A stretch of DNA of 64,000 nt from DASWJZ01 sp963814905 (GCA_963814905.1 CAWFEM010000015.1:749937-813936); one strand, 5' to 3'; shown: positions 34,460 to 44,700, counted from the first letter of the stretch. Numbers and translations are program-made. The notes: a model not told the origin generated them from the sequence alone.

Positions 34460-34483
34460 TTCCGATGCTCTTCAAGTGAAGAT

Positions 34484-34506
34484 GCCGGCCGCAGGATGCG
34501 GCCGGC
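34484..34506 (-). terminator. Perfect hairpin between dctP and the GS-like gene
   Basis: GCCGGCCGCA and TGCGGCCGGC form a 10-base perfect stem with a 3-base loop. There is no T run; the smaller palindrome CTTCAAGTGAAG lies beside it. It could attenuate read-through or protect the dctP message. Confidence 0.5.
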
Positions 34507-34548
34507 CATTGGCATGTGGTTTCGCGTCGCTGGACGCTTCGCGCGACC

Positions 34549-35583
34549 TTACGAGTAGCGGTAGGGCTTTCCGGCCCGCACCATCGTGTCGTTGTAGTCA
34601 CGGAAGATCTTCACGATCTTCGCCTTCAGCTCGCTCTCCGCCGCGATCTCGTCCCAGAACTTGTGCGCCTCGTCCTCGACGGTCGCCCACTCCTCCTCGG
34701 GGATGGAAGTGGATTTCAGCTTGGTCTCGTTGACGCGGAGCGAGGCCTCGCCGTTCCAGTACCAGTGCTGGCGGTGATAGTGGGACGAGTTGAAGCAGAC
34801 CTCCATCAGCGTCTTGAGGTTATCCGGCAGCTCGTTCCAGCGGTCCATGTTGGCGAAGAAGTGCCCGATCCAGGCGCCCGAGATGTTGTTTGTCAGGAAG
34901 TACTCGGTCACGTTAGCCCAGCCCGAGGTGTAGTCCTCGGTAATTCCCGACCAGGCAATGCCGTCGAGTTCGCCAGTCTGCAACGCGACCTCGGCGTCCT
35001 CCCACGGCAGCGTCACCGGCACGACACCGAAGCGCGACAGGAAGCGGCCGGCGGTGGGGAAGGTGAAGACGCGCAGGCCCTTCAGGTCGTCGAGCTTGGT
35101 GATCGGCTTGTGAGTGGCGAAGTTGCACGGGTCCCACGAGCCGGCCGAGATGTGCTTGACGCCGACCTTGGCGTATTCCTCCTTCCAGATCTCGTCGAGG
35201 CCCCAGTGGTTGAAGAGGGCGGGCACGTCGAGCGAGTAGCGCAGACCAAGCGGGAAGTAGCCGCCGAAGACGGTGACTTCGGTCGGCGAGGCCATCGAAT
35301 CGTCGTCCGACTGCACCGCGTCGATGGTGCCCTTCTGCAGTGCCCGGAACAGCTCGGCCGTCGGCACCAGCTGGTCGCCATAGTAGAGCTCGATCTCCAT
35401 CTGGCCGTCGGCGATCTGGTTGAACTGCTTGATGCAGGTGTCGATCACCTCCACGCCGAGGGCCGGGCCGGCATAGGTCTGCAGCCGCCACTTGATCGGC
35501 GCCTGGGCCAGGACGGCGGGGGCGGCGAGCGTCGCGGGAATCGCGGCGGCGCCGGCGGCGAGGAATTTGCGTCTTGTTGTCAT
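34549..35583 (-). CDS. dctP: TRAP transporter substrate-binding protein DctP
   Basis: 344-residue periplasmic receptor. The start MTTRRKFLAAGAAAIPATLA is a twin-arginine signal (RRKFL), with cleavage around AVLAQA, as in many DctP proteins of the DctP7/TakP-like group. The mature part has WRLQTYAGPALGVEVIDTC and GELDGIAWSGITEDYTSGWA. ATG 35583 has a strong AAGGAGAG. Third gene of the dctQ-dctM-dctP order. The ligand is unknown; keto- and amino-acid ligands are common. Confidence 0.92.
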   Translation of the reverse strand: MTTRRKFLAAGAAAIPATLAAPAVLAQAPIKWRLQTYAGPALGVEVIDTCIKQFNQIADGQMEIELYYGDQLVPTAELFRALQKGTIDAVQSDDDSMASPTEVTVFGGYFPLGLRYSLDVPALFNHWGLDEIWKEEYAKVGVKHISAGSWDPCNFATHKPITKLDDLKGLRVFTFPTAGRFLSRFGVVPVTLPWEDAEVALQTGELDGIAWSGITEDYTSGWANVTEYFLTNNISGAWIGHFFANMDRWNELPDNLKTLMEVCFNSSHYHRQHWYWNGEASLRVNETKLKSTSIPEEEWATVEDEAHKFWDEIAAESELKAKIVKIFRDYNDTMVRAGKPYRYS

Positions 35584-35632
35584 AACGTCTCTCCTTGCTG
35601 GTTGGATCGGCGCCCGTTGGCCGGGGCTCTAC

Positions 35633-36976
35633 TCATCTTGCGTTGATATGTTGCGGCAGCCACAGCGCGATCTCGGGGAAGGCGATCACCAGGATCAGCG
35701 CCAGGATCATCACGCCGACGAAGGGCACGATGGAGCGGTAGATATCGATGATGTTGATCTCCGGCGGCGCCATCGCGCGCATCAGGAACAAATTGTAGCC
35801 GAAGGGCGGCGTCATATAGGCGATCTGGCAGGTGATCGTGTAGAGCACGCCGTACCAGATCAGCACGTAATGCTTGTCGATGCCGAGATCGAGCGTGGCG
35901 ACGAGCGGCACGTAGAGCGGCGCGACGATGACCAGCATGGCGGTATCGTCCAGGAATGTGCCCATGATCAGGTAGGAAAGCTGCATCAGGATCAGAATCG
36001 CCCAGGGGGAAAGCCCGAGCTTGTCGACGAAGAAGCCCTCGATCGCCTTCACCGCGCCGAGCCCGTCGAACACCGACCCGAAGGCAAGCGCGGCAAGGAT
36101 GATCCACATGAACATGCAGGAGACCGCCAGCGTCTCGCGCGTACAGGTTTCAAACACCTTGCGGGTGAAGCGCCGCTTGATCATCGCCGCGACGACCGAG
36201 GCCAGCGCGCCGATCACCGAGGCCTCGACCAGCGAGGTGTAGCCGGTGACGAACGGCACCATCATGACCAGGAAGATCGCCAGCGGAAGCACCCCGGCGG
36301 TAAGCAATTTCAGCTTCTCCGAACGCGGGATTGCGGCGCGCTCCTCGGAGTCCAGCACGGGCCCGAGCTCTGGGCTTATTTTGCATCGAATCCAGATGTA
36401 GCCGATGAAGAGTGCCGCCATCATCAGGCCGGGAAAGACACCTGCGAGCCAGAGCAGACTGACCGGCTGGCGGGCGATCATCGCGTAGAGCACCAGCACG
36501 ACGGAGGGCGGGATCAGGATGCCGAGCGACGACCCGGCCTGGATCACGCCGGTCACCATGCGCTTGTCGTATCGTCGCTTCAGAAGCTCAGGCAGCGCGA
36601 TCGTGGCGCCGATTGCCATGCCCGCGACGGAGAGGCCGTTCATCGCCGAGATGATCACCATCAGGAAGATCGTACCGATGGCGAGCCCACCCGGCACCGG
36701 CCCGAACCAGACATGGAACATCCGGTAGAGGTCGTCGGCGAGCCGGCTTTCGCTGAGCACGTAGCCCATGAAGATGAACATCGGCAGCGTCAGCAGCGGA
36801 TACCATTTCATCAGCTTCATCGCCGCCGCGAAGCCGAGGTCCGAACCCCCGACCCCCCAAAGCGGAAGCGCGGCGGCTACCGCGACGAAGCCGATCGCGC
36901 CGAACACGCGCTGGCCGGTCGCCATCATCACCATCATGGTGGAGAACATCAGGATGGCGATCATGTCGTAAGACAT
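35633..36976 (-). CDS. dctM: TRAP transporter large permease DctM
   Basis: 447-residue, about 12-helix sodium-coupled transporter. MKWYPLLTLPMFIFMGYVL, AMNGLSVAGMAIGATIALPE, GSSLGILIPPSVVLVLYA and PPFGYNLFLMRAM are the family blocks. Its ATG overlaps the dctQ stop by one base (TGATG). The longer upstream open frame is out of frame with dctQ and is not used. Confidence 0.93.
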   Translation of the reverse strand: MSYDMIAILMFSTMMVMMATGQRVFGAIGFVAVAAALPLWGVGGSDLGFAAAMKLMKWYPLLTLPMFIFMGYVLSESRLADDLYRMFHVWFGPVPGGLAIGTIFLMVIISAMNGLSVAGMAIGATIALPELLKRRYDKRMVTGVIQAGSSLGILIPPSVVLVLYAMIARQPVSLLWLAGVFPGLMMAALFIGYIWIRCKISPELGPVLDSEERAAIPRSEKLKLLTAGVLPLAIFLVMMVPFVTGYTSLVEASVIGALASVVAAMIKRRFTRKVFETCTRETLAVSCMFMWIILAALAFGSVFDGLGAVKAIEGFFVDKLGLSPWAILILMQLSYLIMGTFLDDTAMLVIVAPLYVPLVATLDLGIDKHYVLIWYGVLYTITCQIAYMTPPFGYNLFLMRAMAPPEINIIDIYRSIVPFVGVMILALILVIAFPEIALWLPQHINAR

Positions 36977-37482
36977 CAGATCTCCTCCCCGCGGATCTTC
37001 GCCACGTCGCGGAAGAAGAAGGCGATCGCCTGCAAGAGCATCAGGAACACGGCGACGCACATCACGATCTTGATCGGCGCGATATAAGGCCGCCAGGCGG
37101 TCGGGCTGCGCTCGGCATATTCCAGCGAATAGGCTGTGGATTCGACCGCGCCGTAGAGGAGCACGCCAAGATAGAACAGCAGCGCGAACACCGAGAACGC
37201 ATCGACCCAGGCCCGCGTCCGAGGCGACCAGCGGTGATAAAGCAGGTCCATGCGCACGTTGGAATCGAGCTGCAGCGAATAGGGTCCGCCCAGCATGTAA
37301 TAGGCGACCATCGCGAACTGCGCGGTCTCCAGCGTCCAGATCGAGGGCCAGGGCGTGACCTTGGAGACGGTGGACCAGATCAGCACCGCCATCATCAAGT
37401 AGAGGATGTACATCGCCATCCGGCCGACACGGTAGTTCACCGCTTCGACGATCCGCACATAGGCCTTGATTGCCTTCGGCAT
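36976..37482 (-). CDS. dctQ: TRAP transporter small permease DctQ
   Basis: 168-residue four-helix protein. MYILYLMMAVLIWSTVSKV is the first helix, with LETAQFAMVAYYMLGGPYSL and VRMDLLYHRWSPRTRAWVD forming the conserved re-entrant and loop region. ATG 37482 is preceded by GGAGAAGGGG about 14 bases upstream; a GTG six codons earlier is possible. One-base overlap with dctM. First TRAP gene of the operon and 29 bases after the amidohydrolase-like gene. Confidence 0.88.
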   Translation of the reverse strand: MPKAIKAYVRIVEAVNYRVGRMAMYILYLMMAVLIWSTVSKVTPWPSIWTLETAQFAMVAYYMLGGPYSLQLDSNVRMDLLYHRWSPRTRAWVDAFSVFALLFYLGVLLYGAVESTAYSLEYAERSPTAWRPYIAPIKIVMCVAVFLMLLQAIAFFFRDVAKIRGEEI

Positions 37483-37511
37483 CCCGCTCGCTCGCACCCC
37501 TTCTCCCGCCG

Positions 37512-38327
37512 TCACGCCGCACGCCCCACAATGTCGAGCGCGCCGAGCGCCTGAAAGAGCCGCGTCGCCCATTCGCGCTCGCCGGCGTCGTCGCGGATCA
37601 GATCGTTCCTGATCTCGACCATCACCGCGGCGAGCCCGCGCTCCTCCGCGTGCCGCGTCAGCGTGTAGTAGACGCGATCGGCCGGCGAGTATGGCTCGTT
37701 CACGCCGACCGTCAGCCCCGCCGCGCGGAATCCTTCGATTAGCGGGTCCGCGAGACTTCGGTCACGATCGAAGATGACGCCCACCTCCCACGGCCGGCTC
37801 TTGCCCCGATAGACCGGCGTGAAGCTATGGACGGCGATCAACGCCGTCTCGCGGCCGGTGGCGAGACGCTCCTCGATGAGCCCCTCGATGGCGGCGTGGT
37901 AGGGGATGTGAACGACCTCGACGCGGCGACGACGCGCCGCGTCCGAAAGCGACGCGTTGCCCGGTATCGCCGTCGCGTCGCTGGTGACCACGATGAGATC
38001 AGGCGCATCGAGCGGGCGATTGCAGTCGACGACGAGCCGCGACACGGTAGCGTAAACGAGCGCCGCATCGAGCAGACGCGCCAGATGGCGCGAGACACCG
38101 AGCGCGCCCGGATCCCACGCGACATGCGCGCTCCGCTCCGCTTCGCCGACGCCGAGCGTTCCGAATTCTGCAGGGATGGTGTTGGAGGCATGGTCGCAGA
38201 GGATGACGAAGGGGCTTGCGCCAGCCGCGTTCTCCACGGCGGCGGGCGCAAGGGACCGGGTGTCTGCGCTGTGCGGCAACCCTGCCAAGCGATGCCCCCG
38301 GGCGTCTGGATCATTTGATACAGACAC
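37512..38327 (-). CDS. N-formylglutamate amidohydrolase family protein
   Basis: 271 residues of the HutG/FGase family, zinc-dependent deformylases. FVILCDHASNTIPAEFG, HSFTPVYRGKSRPWEVGVIFDRD, VGVNEPYSPADRVYYTLTRH and VMVEIRNDLI are characteristic. No histidine-utilisation genes are nearby; instead it is followed by TRAP genes and a GS-like ligase, so it may act on another N-acyl or N-formyl amino acid. The start is uncertain: an ATG at 38411 would overlap the divergent RpiR gene, so a GTG at 38327 is proposed. Confidence 0.85.
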   Translation of the reverse strand: MSVSNDPDARGHRLAGLPHSADTRSLAPAAVENAAGASPFVILCDHASNTIPAEFGTLGVGEAERSAHVAWDPGALGVSRHLARLLDAALVYATVSRLVVDCNRPLDAPDLIVVTSDATAIPGNASLSDAARRRRVEVVHIPYHAAIEGLIEERLATGRETALIAVHSFTPVYRGKSRPWEVGVIFDRDRSLADPLIEGFRAAGLTVGVNEPYSPADRVYYTLTRHAEERGLAAVMVEIRNDLIRDDAGEREWATRLFQALGALDIVGRAA

Positions 38328-38330
38328 CAA

Positions 38331-38346
38331 CGGAATTACAAATCCG
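38331..38346. promoter_or_regulatory. Imperfect palindrome, candidate RpiR operator
   Basis: CGGAATTACAAATCCG has matching ends (GGAnTT/AAnTCC) and lies in the short gap between the divergent amidohydrolase-like and RpiR genes. RpiR sites are often of TGGAATT...AATTCCA type; binding is inferred. Confidence 0.4.
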
Positions 38347-38372
38347 GAACATTCTGGTACAACAACGCGGTC

Positions 38373-39269
38373 ATGGTCAAACCTTTTCGCTCCAAGCCAA
38401 GCATGAGCCATGCCACGTCCGTCGCCGAGACGATCCGCGACCGGCTCGGCAGCCTGACGGCGTCGGAGCGGCGCGTCGCGCGGGCGTTGCTGGCGAACTA
38501 CCCGATGCTGGGGCTGGAGACGGTGGCGGAGTTCTCCGCCCGCTCAGGCGTCAGCTCGCCGACGGTTTTGCGCTTCACCGGTCGCCTCGGCTTCGCCAAT
38601 TACGCGGAGTTCCAGCGCCGCCTGCGCGAGGAGGTGGAGGCGCAGCTCAAATCGCCGCTCGCCAAGGCGGCGCCAATTCAAAAGGCCGGCGCCAACGGAT
38701 CGCTTTCCGCTTTCGCCGCCGCCGTCGGCGAGAACATCGCCGAGACTTTCCGCTTCCTGCCGGCGGGCGAATTCGACGCGACGCTTGCGCTCCTCGCCGA
38801 TCGCAAGCGGACGATCCATCTGATCGGCGGCCGCTTCACCGATTCCATCGCGCGCTACATGGCCGCGCATCTCATGATCCTGCGTCCCGGCGTCGACCAT
38901 GTCGCCGGACAGCCCGACAACTGGCGCGACCGGCTTCTCGATTTCGGCCGCAAGGACGTGCTCGTGGTCTTCGATATCCGGCGTTACCAAGAGGATTTGG
39001 TGGACTACGCCAAGGCTGCGGCGGAGCGGCAGGCGACGATCGTGCTCGTCACCGATCAGTGGCTGTCGCCGATCGCGCGCATCGCCACGCACGTTCTGCC
39101 GACGCGCATCCAGGTGCCTTCCGCATGGGATTCAAGCGCCGCGCTGATGGCGATCGCCGAGGCGCTGATCGCAGCGGTCACGACGCGGACCTGGCCCGTC
39201 GCGCAAGGACGAATCCGCGCACTGGAGCACCTCCGTCTTTCCGCGGACGACGAACCGCCGCGAGATTGA
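38373..39269 (+). CDS. RpiR/MurR family transcriptional regulator
   Basis: 298 residues. HTH_6 domain at about 15-90 (SERRVARALLANYPMLGLETVAEF, then SGVSSPTVLRFTGRLGFANYAEFQ; quoted in parts), followed by a SIS domain (about 125-265, IHLIGGRFTDSIARYMAAHL and VLVVFDIRRYQEDLVDYAK). SIS domains usually bind sugar phosphates, but RpiR proteins beside TRAP and amidohydrolase genes may sense other acids. A second possible ATG is at 38403. Divergent from the operon it probably controls. Confidence 0.88.
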   Translation: MVKPFRSKPSMSHATSVAETIRDRLGSLTASERRVARALLANYPMLGLETVAEFSARSGVSSPTVLRFTGRLGFANYAEFQRRLREEVEAQLKSPLAKAAPIQKAGANGSLSAFAAAVGENIAETFRFLPAGEFDATLALLADRKRTIHLIGGRFTDSIARYMAAHLMILRPGVDHVAGQPDNWRDRLLDFGRKDVLVVFDIRRYQEDLVDYAKAAAERQATIVLVTDQWLSPIARIATHVLPTRIQVPSAWDSSAALMAIAEALIAAVTTRTWPVAQGRIRALEHLRLSADDEPPRD

Positions 39270-39350
39270 ACGGGATCAGGACGCGCCTGGGTTCAGTGTC
39301 GCTTGCACACAATCCGTGGTAAACGTTCCAAGGGGGCAAGGTCGGAAGCT

Positions 39351-39827
39351 ATGAGACTGACGAAACAGACCAGCTACGCGCTCCGCATTCTGCTTCATTG
39401 TGCGCTGCACCCGGACGAGCAGATGAAGGCGGCGGATGTCGCCAAGGCCTATAACATCACCGAATTCAATGTCTTGAAGATCATTCCGCTGCTCGTGCAT
39501 GGCGGCTTCATCAAGACCATGCGCGGCCGCCGCGGGGGTCTCCGGCTGGCGCGCCCGGCCAAGGAAATCCGCATCGGCGACGTGGTCCGGCTGACCGAAG
39601 AGACGCGCATCCGCGCCGACTGCTTCGGCCAGCTTCACGAGGAATGCCTGATCCAGCCCGCCGCCCCCATCAACCGAATTTTCGACAACGCGCTCGGCGC
39701 CTTCATCGATGTGCTCGACCAGCACACCTTGCAGGACCTTGTGGAGGCGCGGCCGCCGGCGCATGAGCTGCGGCCCGGGCACCGCGCGGCGGATTTCGAT
39801 CTTGGCGGCGTGCTTGCCGCGGACTGA
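39351..39827 (+). CDS. Rrf2 family regulator, NsrR-like with a missing third cysteine
   Basis: 158 residues with the Rrf2 winged helix (MRLTKQTSYALRILLHCA; TMRGRRGGLRLARPAKEIRIG). The cluster-binding segment reads DCFGQLHEECLIQPAAP; in NsrR the spacing is C-x(n)-C-x5-C, and here the last position is alanine. It would have two instead of three cluster cysteines, so [Fe-S] sensing may be altered or lost. ATG 39351 is chosen because the fold begins there; an upstream in-frame GTG-like leader is basic and unlike the family. It stands alone between RpiR and a convergent epimerase gene. Confidence 0.85.
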   Translation: MRLTKQTSYALRILLHCALHPDEQMKAADVAKAYNITEFNVLKIIPLLVHGGFIKTMRGRRGGLRLARPAKEIRIGDVVRLTEETRIRADCFGQLHEECLIQPAAPINRIFDNALGAFIDVLDQHTLQDLVEARPPAHELRPGHRAADFDLGGVLAAD

Positions 39828-39859
39828 CACGCGCAGCCAAACGGGACGCGCGCCTCCTT

Positions 39860-40759
39860 CTACGAGCGCTCTTGCACCGCGGCGACGAGCGCCGCCACCG
39901 TATCCTTGAATTTCTTCTGCCCGCCGAATTCCACGCCGAGCGCCTTCAGCGCGTCTGAACGCATGACGCCGCGCGGCGGCGGCGCATCCTCCGGCAGCGG
40001 TCCCGACTTCCCCGTGAGCCTTTGCACAAGCGCGGCGATGTCGCGGGTCGAGACGACGATGTCGCTGCAATTGAACATGCGCCCCGCGACCGCCTCCGGC
40101 GCATCCACGAGAAGGCGGAAGACCGATTCCGCCACGTCCTCGCCATGCACCTCGCTGCCGGCGCGCGCGGCGACGGCGTTGCCCGCAACCACGTCGCGCA
40201 CGAGCCCGTACCATTTGCTGCGATCGGCCGGCTCGACCACGCCGTAGACGCCGGTCGGGCGAAGCGCCGCGATCGTCCAGCCGTCATGCGCGAAGCTTTG
40301 AACGAAGGCTTCCAGCGCGACCTTGGCGGCGCCGTAATGGGTATCGGGCGCGACCGGGTGTTCGTCCGAGATCGGGCTCGCCGCGGAAGCACCGAAGACG
40401 GCACGGCTGGAAAGGACGACGGCGCGCTTGACGCCGGCCTCCCGCGCCGTCGCGAGCAAAGACAGGCTTCCCCCGACATTGGCACTGAGAAAACGCGGAA
40501 GATCGTCCCCCTCCCCGCCGCGATAGCGCGCCGGTTCGTGATCGAGCGCCGCGTGGACGAGCGCGTCGGCGCCGATGACGAGCCGCTCCGCGGCCTCCGG
40601 CGCAAGGAGATCGCCCTCGACCCACTCGATTTCATGAGGAAGGCCGGTGAGATCGGAGGACGGGCGACGCCAGGCGCGCACGCCCATCCCCGCCTCGATC
40701 AGCCGCTTGAGGATGAACCGGCCGACATATCCCGTCGCGCCGGTCACGGCGACGATCAC
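39860..40759 (-). CDS. NAD-dependent epimerase/dehydratase family protein
   Basis: 299-residue extended short-chain dehydrogenase. The N-terminal Rossmann motif VTGATGYVGRFILKRL binds NAD(P), and the catalytic pair is in YGAAKVALEAFV (Tyr-x3-Lys) with serine in VVLSSRAVFG. The C-terminal part (VSTRDIAALVQRLTGKSGPLP) gives substrate specificity and cannot be assigned. The GTG start overlaps the GT8 stop by 4 bases, so it is likely to act in the same glycan or nucleotide-sugar step. Confidence 0.85.
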   Translation of the reverse strand: MIVAVTGATGYVGRFILKRLIEAGMGVRAWRRPSSDLTGLPHEIEWVEGDLLAPEAAERLVIGADALVHAALDHEPARYRGGEGDDLPRFLSANVGGSLSLLATAREAGVKRAVVLSSRAVFGASAASPISDEHPVAPDTHYGAAKVALEAFVQSFAHDGWTIAALRPTGVYGVVEPADRSKWYGLVRDVVAGNAVAARAGSEVHGEDVAESVFRLLVDAPEAVAGRMFNCSDIVVSTRDIAALVQRLTGKSGPLPEDAPPPRGVMRSDALKALGVEFGGQKKFKDTVAALVAAVQERS

Positions 40760-41610
40760 GCAATCAAATCCTGCGCCCGGCTCGAACGTTCGACCGGCAG
40801 ATGCTCAGGCGGCGCCTTTCCTTCGAACATGCGCCACCAGAGATCGATGACGGGCTTCAGGAGATGACGCTTCGGATTCTCCGCCGCCCACGGCTTCTCA
40901 TACTGATAATGCACGACCCGGATGCTCTTCCACACCCACAGATCCGGCAGATTGAAATACACGTACTGCATGGTGTTGAAGGTGTAGGGAAGCTTGTGCC
41001 AGTCGGGGAAGACGGTCTCCAGGAACGTCTGGTCGGTGCGCCGCCAGAAGACGCCCGGCCGGTCGAGCTTCTCCACCAGCCTGGCATAGGTCGCTTCGTT
41101 CGGCTCGGCGACGAAGACGCCGGAATTCAAGCGGTGAAAATCGGCGAGCGTCTCGTAGACGTTGGGTGCGCCGGAAAATTCCGGGAAATCGAACAGCGTG
41201 TCGATCGGCTTCACCACGAGCGAGTTGGCGTCGAGGAAGACGATCTTCTCGTATTCGGTGAGTTTCCAGAGCTCGAGCTTGCAGAAATTGTCGATCGGAT
41301 CGTGGAAGGCCGGCTTGTTGCCCTTGTTGAAAGGCGCGGCGCGATGCAGCGCGGCGCGGCTGTGGCGCTCGCGGAAGGCATCCGAAAGATTGGGCTGCCG
41401 CACCGGCACGATACGGCAGCCCTCGCGCTCAAGCGCGTCGAGATGCTCCGCCTCGTCGGTCGCGAGCACGACGAGCGGCATCGCGGTACCTGTCCAGCGC
41501 AGCGAGCGCGCCAGCGCGAGCGCCCCGCGTCCATATTCCTCGTTGGTGACAAGTGTTGCGTAGGCGCCGCCCTGCGACGCCCGCTCACTCGATCCCTCGC
41601 GCCGATTCAA
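40756..41610 (-). CDS. Glycosyltransferase family 8 protein (glycogenin-like fold)
   Basis: 284 residues. AYATLVTNEEYGRGALALARSL is the GT8 opening, YEKIVFLDANSLVVKPIDTLFDFPE holds the DxD-type metal motif (here DAN), and HYQYEKPW near the C-terminus is the usual histidine-containing end. It would transfer a sugar from a nucleotide donor. The TTG start at 41610 has GGGAGGG upstream. The DxD variant (Asp-Ala-Asn) departs from the common DAD/DLD form and may affect metal binding. Coupled to the downstream epimerase gene. Confidence 0.82.
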   Translation of the reverse strand: MNRREGSSERASQGGAYATLVTNEEYGRGALALARSLRWTGTAMPLVVLATDEAEHLDALEREGCRIVPVRQPNLSDAFRERHSRAALHRAAPFNKGNKPAFHDPIDNFCKLELWKLTEYEKIVFLDANSLVVKPIDTLFDFPEFSGAPNVYETLADFHRLNSGVFVAEPNEATYARLVEKLDRPGVFWRRTDQTFLETVFPDWHKLPYTFNTMQYVYFNLPDLWVWKSIRVVHYQYEKPWAAENPKRHLLKPVIDLWWRMFEGKAPPEHLPVERSSRAQDLIA

Positions 41611-41755
41611 AGGTCCCTCCCCCGAGAATCGCCCCGCCGCCCGTCCATCTTCCTAGAACAGGCTACGCCGGCAAGCCACGGGAAAGAGAAGCGGCGGCGG
41701 CGGCGAATGTTCCGCGCCGGCAGGCCTTTTCGGCGCGGGAGGGCCAAGAAAGCCG

Positions 41756-44700
41756 CTATTCCGCGGCGACCGGATAGGGTGGTTTCGGCCGGTCGTCGCC
41801 GGTCAAGAGGTCGGCGTCCATCACCTCGCCGAGCTCCGCGTCGAGGCGCTCCGCTTCCGCCGTGCGGGGCTTGGAGAAGCGCGCGAGCAGCAGGAAGGCG
41901 ACCGGCGTCACGAAAAGCGTGATGATGGTGGCAAAGCCGAGACCACCCACCACGATCCAGCCGAGCGCCTGGCGCGCCTCCGCGCCGGCGCCGCCCATCA
42001 GCACCAGCGGCACGCCGCCGGCGACCGTCGCGACCATGGTCATCACAACGGGCCTGAGGCGGATGCGGCAGGCCTCGCGGATCGCCGCCTCCACGCGATA
42101 GCCGCGCTCGCGCAGCTGGTTGGCGAACTCCACGATCAGGATGCCGTTCTTCGCCATGATGCCGACCAGCATGACGAGACCGATCTGGCTATAGATGTTG
42201 AGCGAGCCGCCGGTGAGCGCCATGGCGAAGACCGCCGCCGCCAGCCCGAAGGGCACGGTGAACATGATGATGATCGCCGAGATGAAGCTTTCGAATTGTG
42301 CGGCGAGCACGAGGAGCACGACGACGAGCGCGAAGAGGAATGTCTTCCACATGCCGCTAGCGGTCTCGTTCAGCGTCGCCGCCTCGCCCAGATAGCGGAT
42401 GCCCATCGCCGGCGGCAGCCGCTTCGCCGCGACGGCGTTAAGCGCGTTCATCGCCTGACGCAGATCGACGCCGGGCGCAAGCGAGGCGCGCATCGGTACG
42501 GCGCGGCGGAGACCTTCGCGCGGCAATTCCGGCGCGACGGCGCGCTCCGTCATCGTCACGAAGGAGGAAAGCGGCAGCATGCGCCCGCCCTCTGCCCGGA
42601 CGAAGACGTTCTCGATGTCGCTCGGGTCGTCGATCATGCCGTCGGGGGCCGCGGCGCGCACGGGAATCGCGTCGCCGCCAACGTAATATTCGCCCATCTC
42701 GCGTCCATCGAGCAGGGTGGAGAGCGTCTCCCCGAGCGTATCGACGGAGACACCAAGATCGGCGGCCGCCTCGCGGTCGATAGTGATGGCGAGCTCCGGC
42801 TGCGTCGTGTCGTAGTCGAGCTGGACATCGGAGAAGACCGGCAGCTCCTCAAGCGCCGCGCGCATGTCTTCCGCCTGTACGGCCAGCGCATCGTAGTCGG
42901 TGCCGGTGATGGCGAAGCGCAGGCCCTGGCCGCCACCTCTGATCCCGAGACTGTTGGGCGTGCGCGCGGAAATCTGAACGCCGGGAATCTTCTGCAGCTC
43001 GCCGTTCAGCTCGCGCGAAATCTCCTGTTGCGAGCGCGCTCGCTCCGCCCACGGCGCGAGCGTGATGACGACGAACCCGGAATTCGGGTTCCACATGCCG
43101 GCGATCAGGAAGAGGTTGGTCGCCTCGCCGCTGTTCAGAAGCGGCATCGCCGCCGCCTCGATCTGCCGCATGCGCATGTCGAGATAGTCGACGTCGGCGC
43201 CCTGCGGGCTGCGCACGGATACGAGAACGACGCCGCGATCCTCCGTCGGCGTCAGCTCCTCAGGCAGGAACTTGTAGGTGATCGCCGCGCCGCCGGCGAA
43301 GAGAAGCGCCATGGCGACGACGACCATCGGCGCGGCGAGCGCAGCGGCAAGGATGCGGTGATAGAGCCGCTCGGCGGCCGCACCGAAACTGTTCAGCGCG
43401 CGCAGCAGCGGATTGTGCGTCTCGCGCTCCCTGCCGTCATGCTCCTTCAGGATGCGCGAGGCGAGCATCGGGCAGAGCGTCAGCGCGACCAGCATCGAAA
43501 GTCCGACGGCGAAGGCCATCACGAAGCCGAACTCGGCAAAGAGCCTCCCGGCCGTGCCCGGCAGGAATGAGATCGGGATGAAGACCGCCGCGAGCGTCGC
43601 CGTCGTCGAGACGACGGCAAAGAAGACCTGTCTCGCCCCAAGCACGGCAGCGGCGCGCGCCCCCATGCCCATGGCGCGGTGCCGCTCGATATTCTCCAGG
43701 ACCACGATGGCATCATCGACGACGAGGCCGGTGGCAAGCACGATGGCGAGCAGCGTCAGGATGTTGAGCGAGAAGCCGGCGAGATAGATCGCTGCCACCG
43801 TGCCGATCAGCGCGATCGGGACGGTCACCGCCGGAATGATCGTAGCGCGCACGGAGCGCAGGAACAGGAAGATCACCGCCACCACGATCAGCGTGGCCTC
43901 AAAAAGCGTGGTCAGCACCTTTTCAAGAGCGCCGCCGATGAAGGTGGCGTCGTCGGAGGTGACGCGTATCTGCACGCCCTCTGGAAGCGAGGCGTTCAGC
44001 TCGGCGACGGCGGCGCGCACGCCGCGCGAAATGTCGAGCGTATTCGACTGCGCCTGCCGGAGAATGCCCATGCCGAGGCCGGTACTGCCGTTGACGCGGA
44101 TGGTGCTCGACCGCTCCGCCGGGCCGAAGATCACGTCGGCAACGTCGCCGACGCGGGTGGAGCGGTTGATGCGGATCGCCTCGATCTCCTCGCCGCTCGC
44201 GACACTCGCGTCGGCGCGCACCAGCAGCGACTGGCCGTTGCCCGAAAGGCTCCCCGCCGGATCGTCGAGCGCCACTGTCTTCAGCGCATCCTCCAGGTCG
44301 GAGACGGTGAGGCCGCGGGCGGCAAGCGCATTGGGATCGACGAGCACGCGCACCAGCGGCTCCCGGTCGCCGTAGACGGTGACGTCGGCGACGCCCTCGA
44401 CCGCGGTCAGGCGATCGACGACATTGTCCTCCACGAGCTTGGTCAGGTCCTGGATCTGCATGCCTTTCGCGGTCACCGCGAGGCGCATGATGGCGTCGGC
44501 GTTGTCGTCGGCCTTGACGATCGAAACGTCGGTGACGTCGTCGGGGAGCTGGCGGTCGACGTTTCCGACGGCGTCGCGCAGGTCGTTCGCGGCGACGTTG
44601 AGATCGACCGAATCGTCGAATTCCACCACGACGCGCGACGTTCCGGAGCGGCTGGTGGAGGAGATGTCCTTCACGCCCGGCACGCGTGAGGCGGCGCCTT

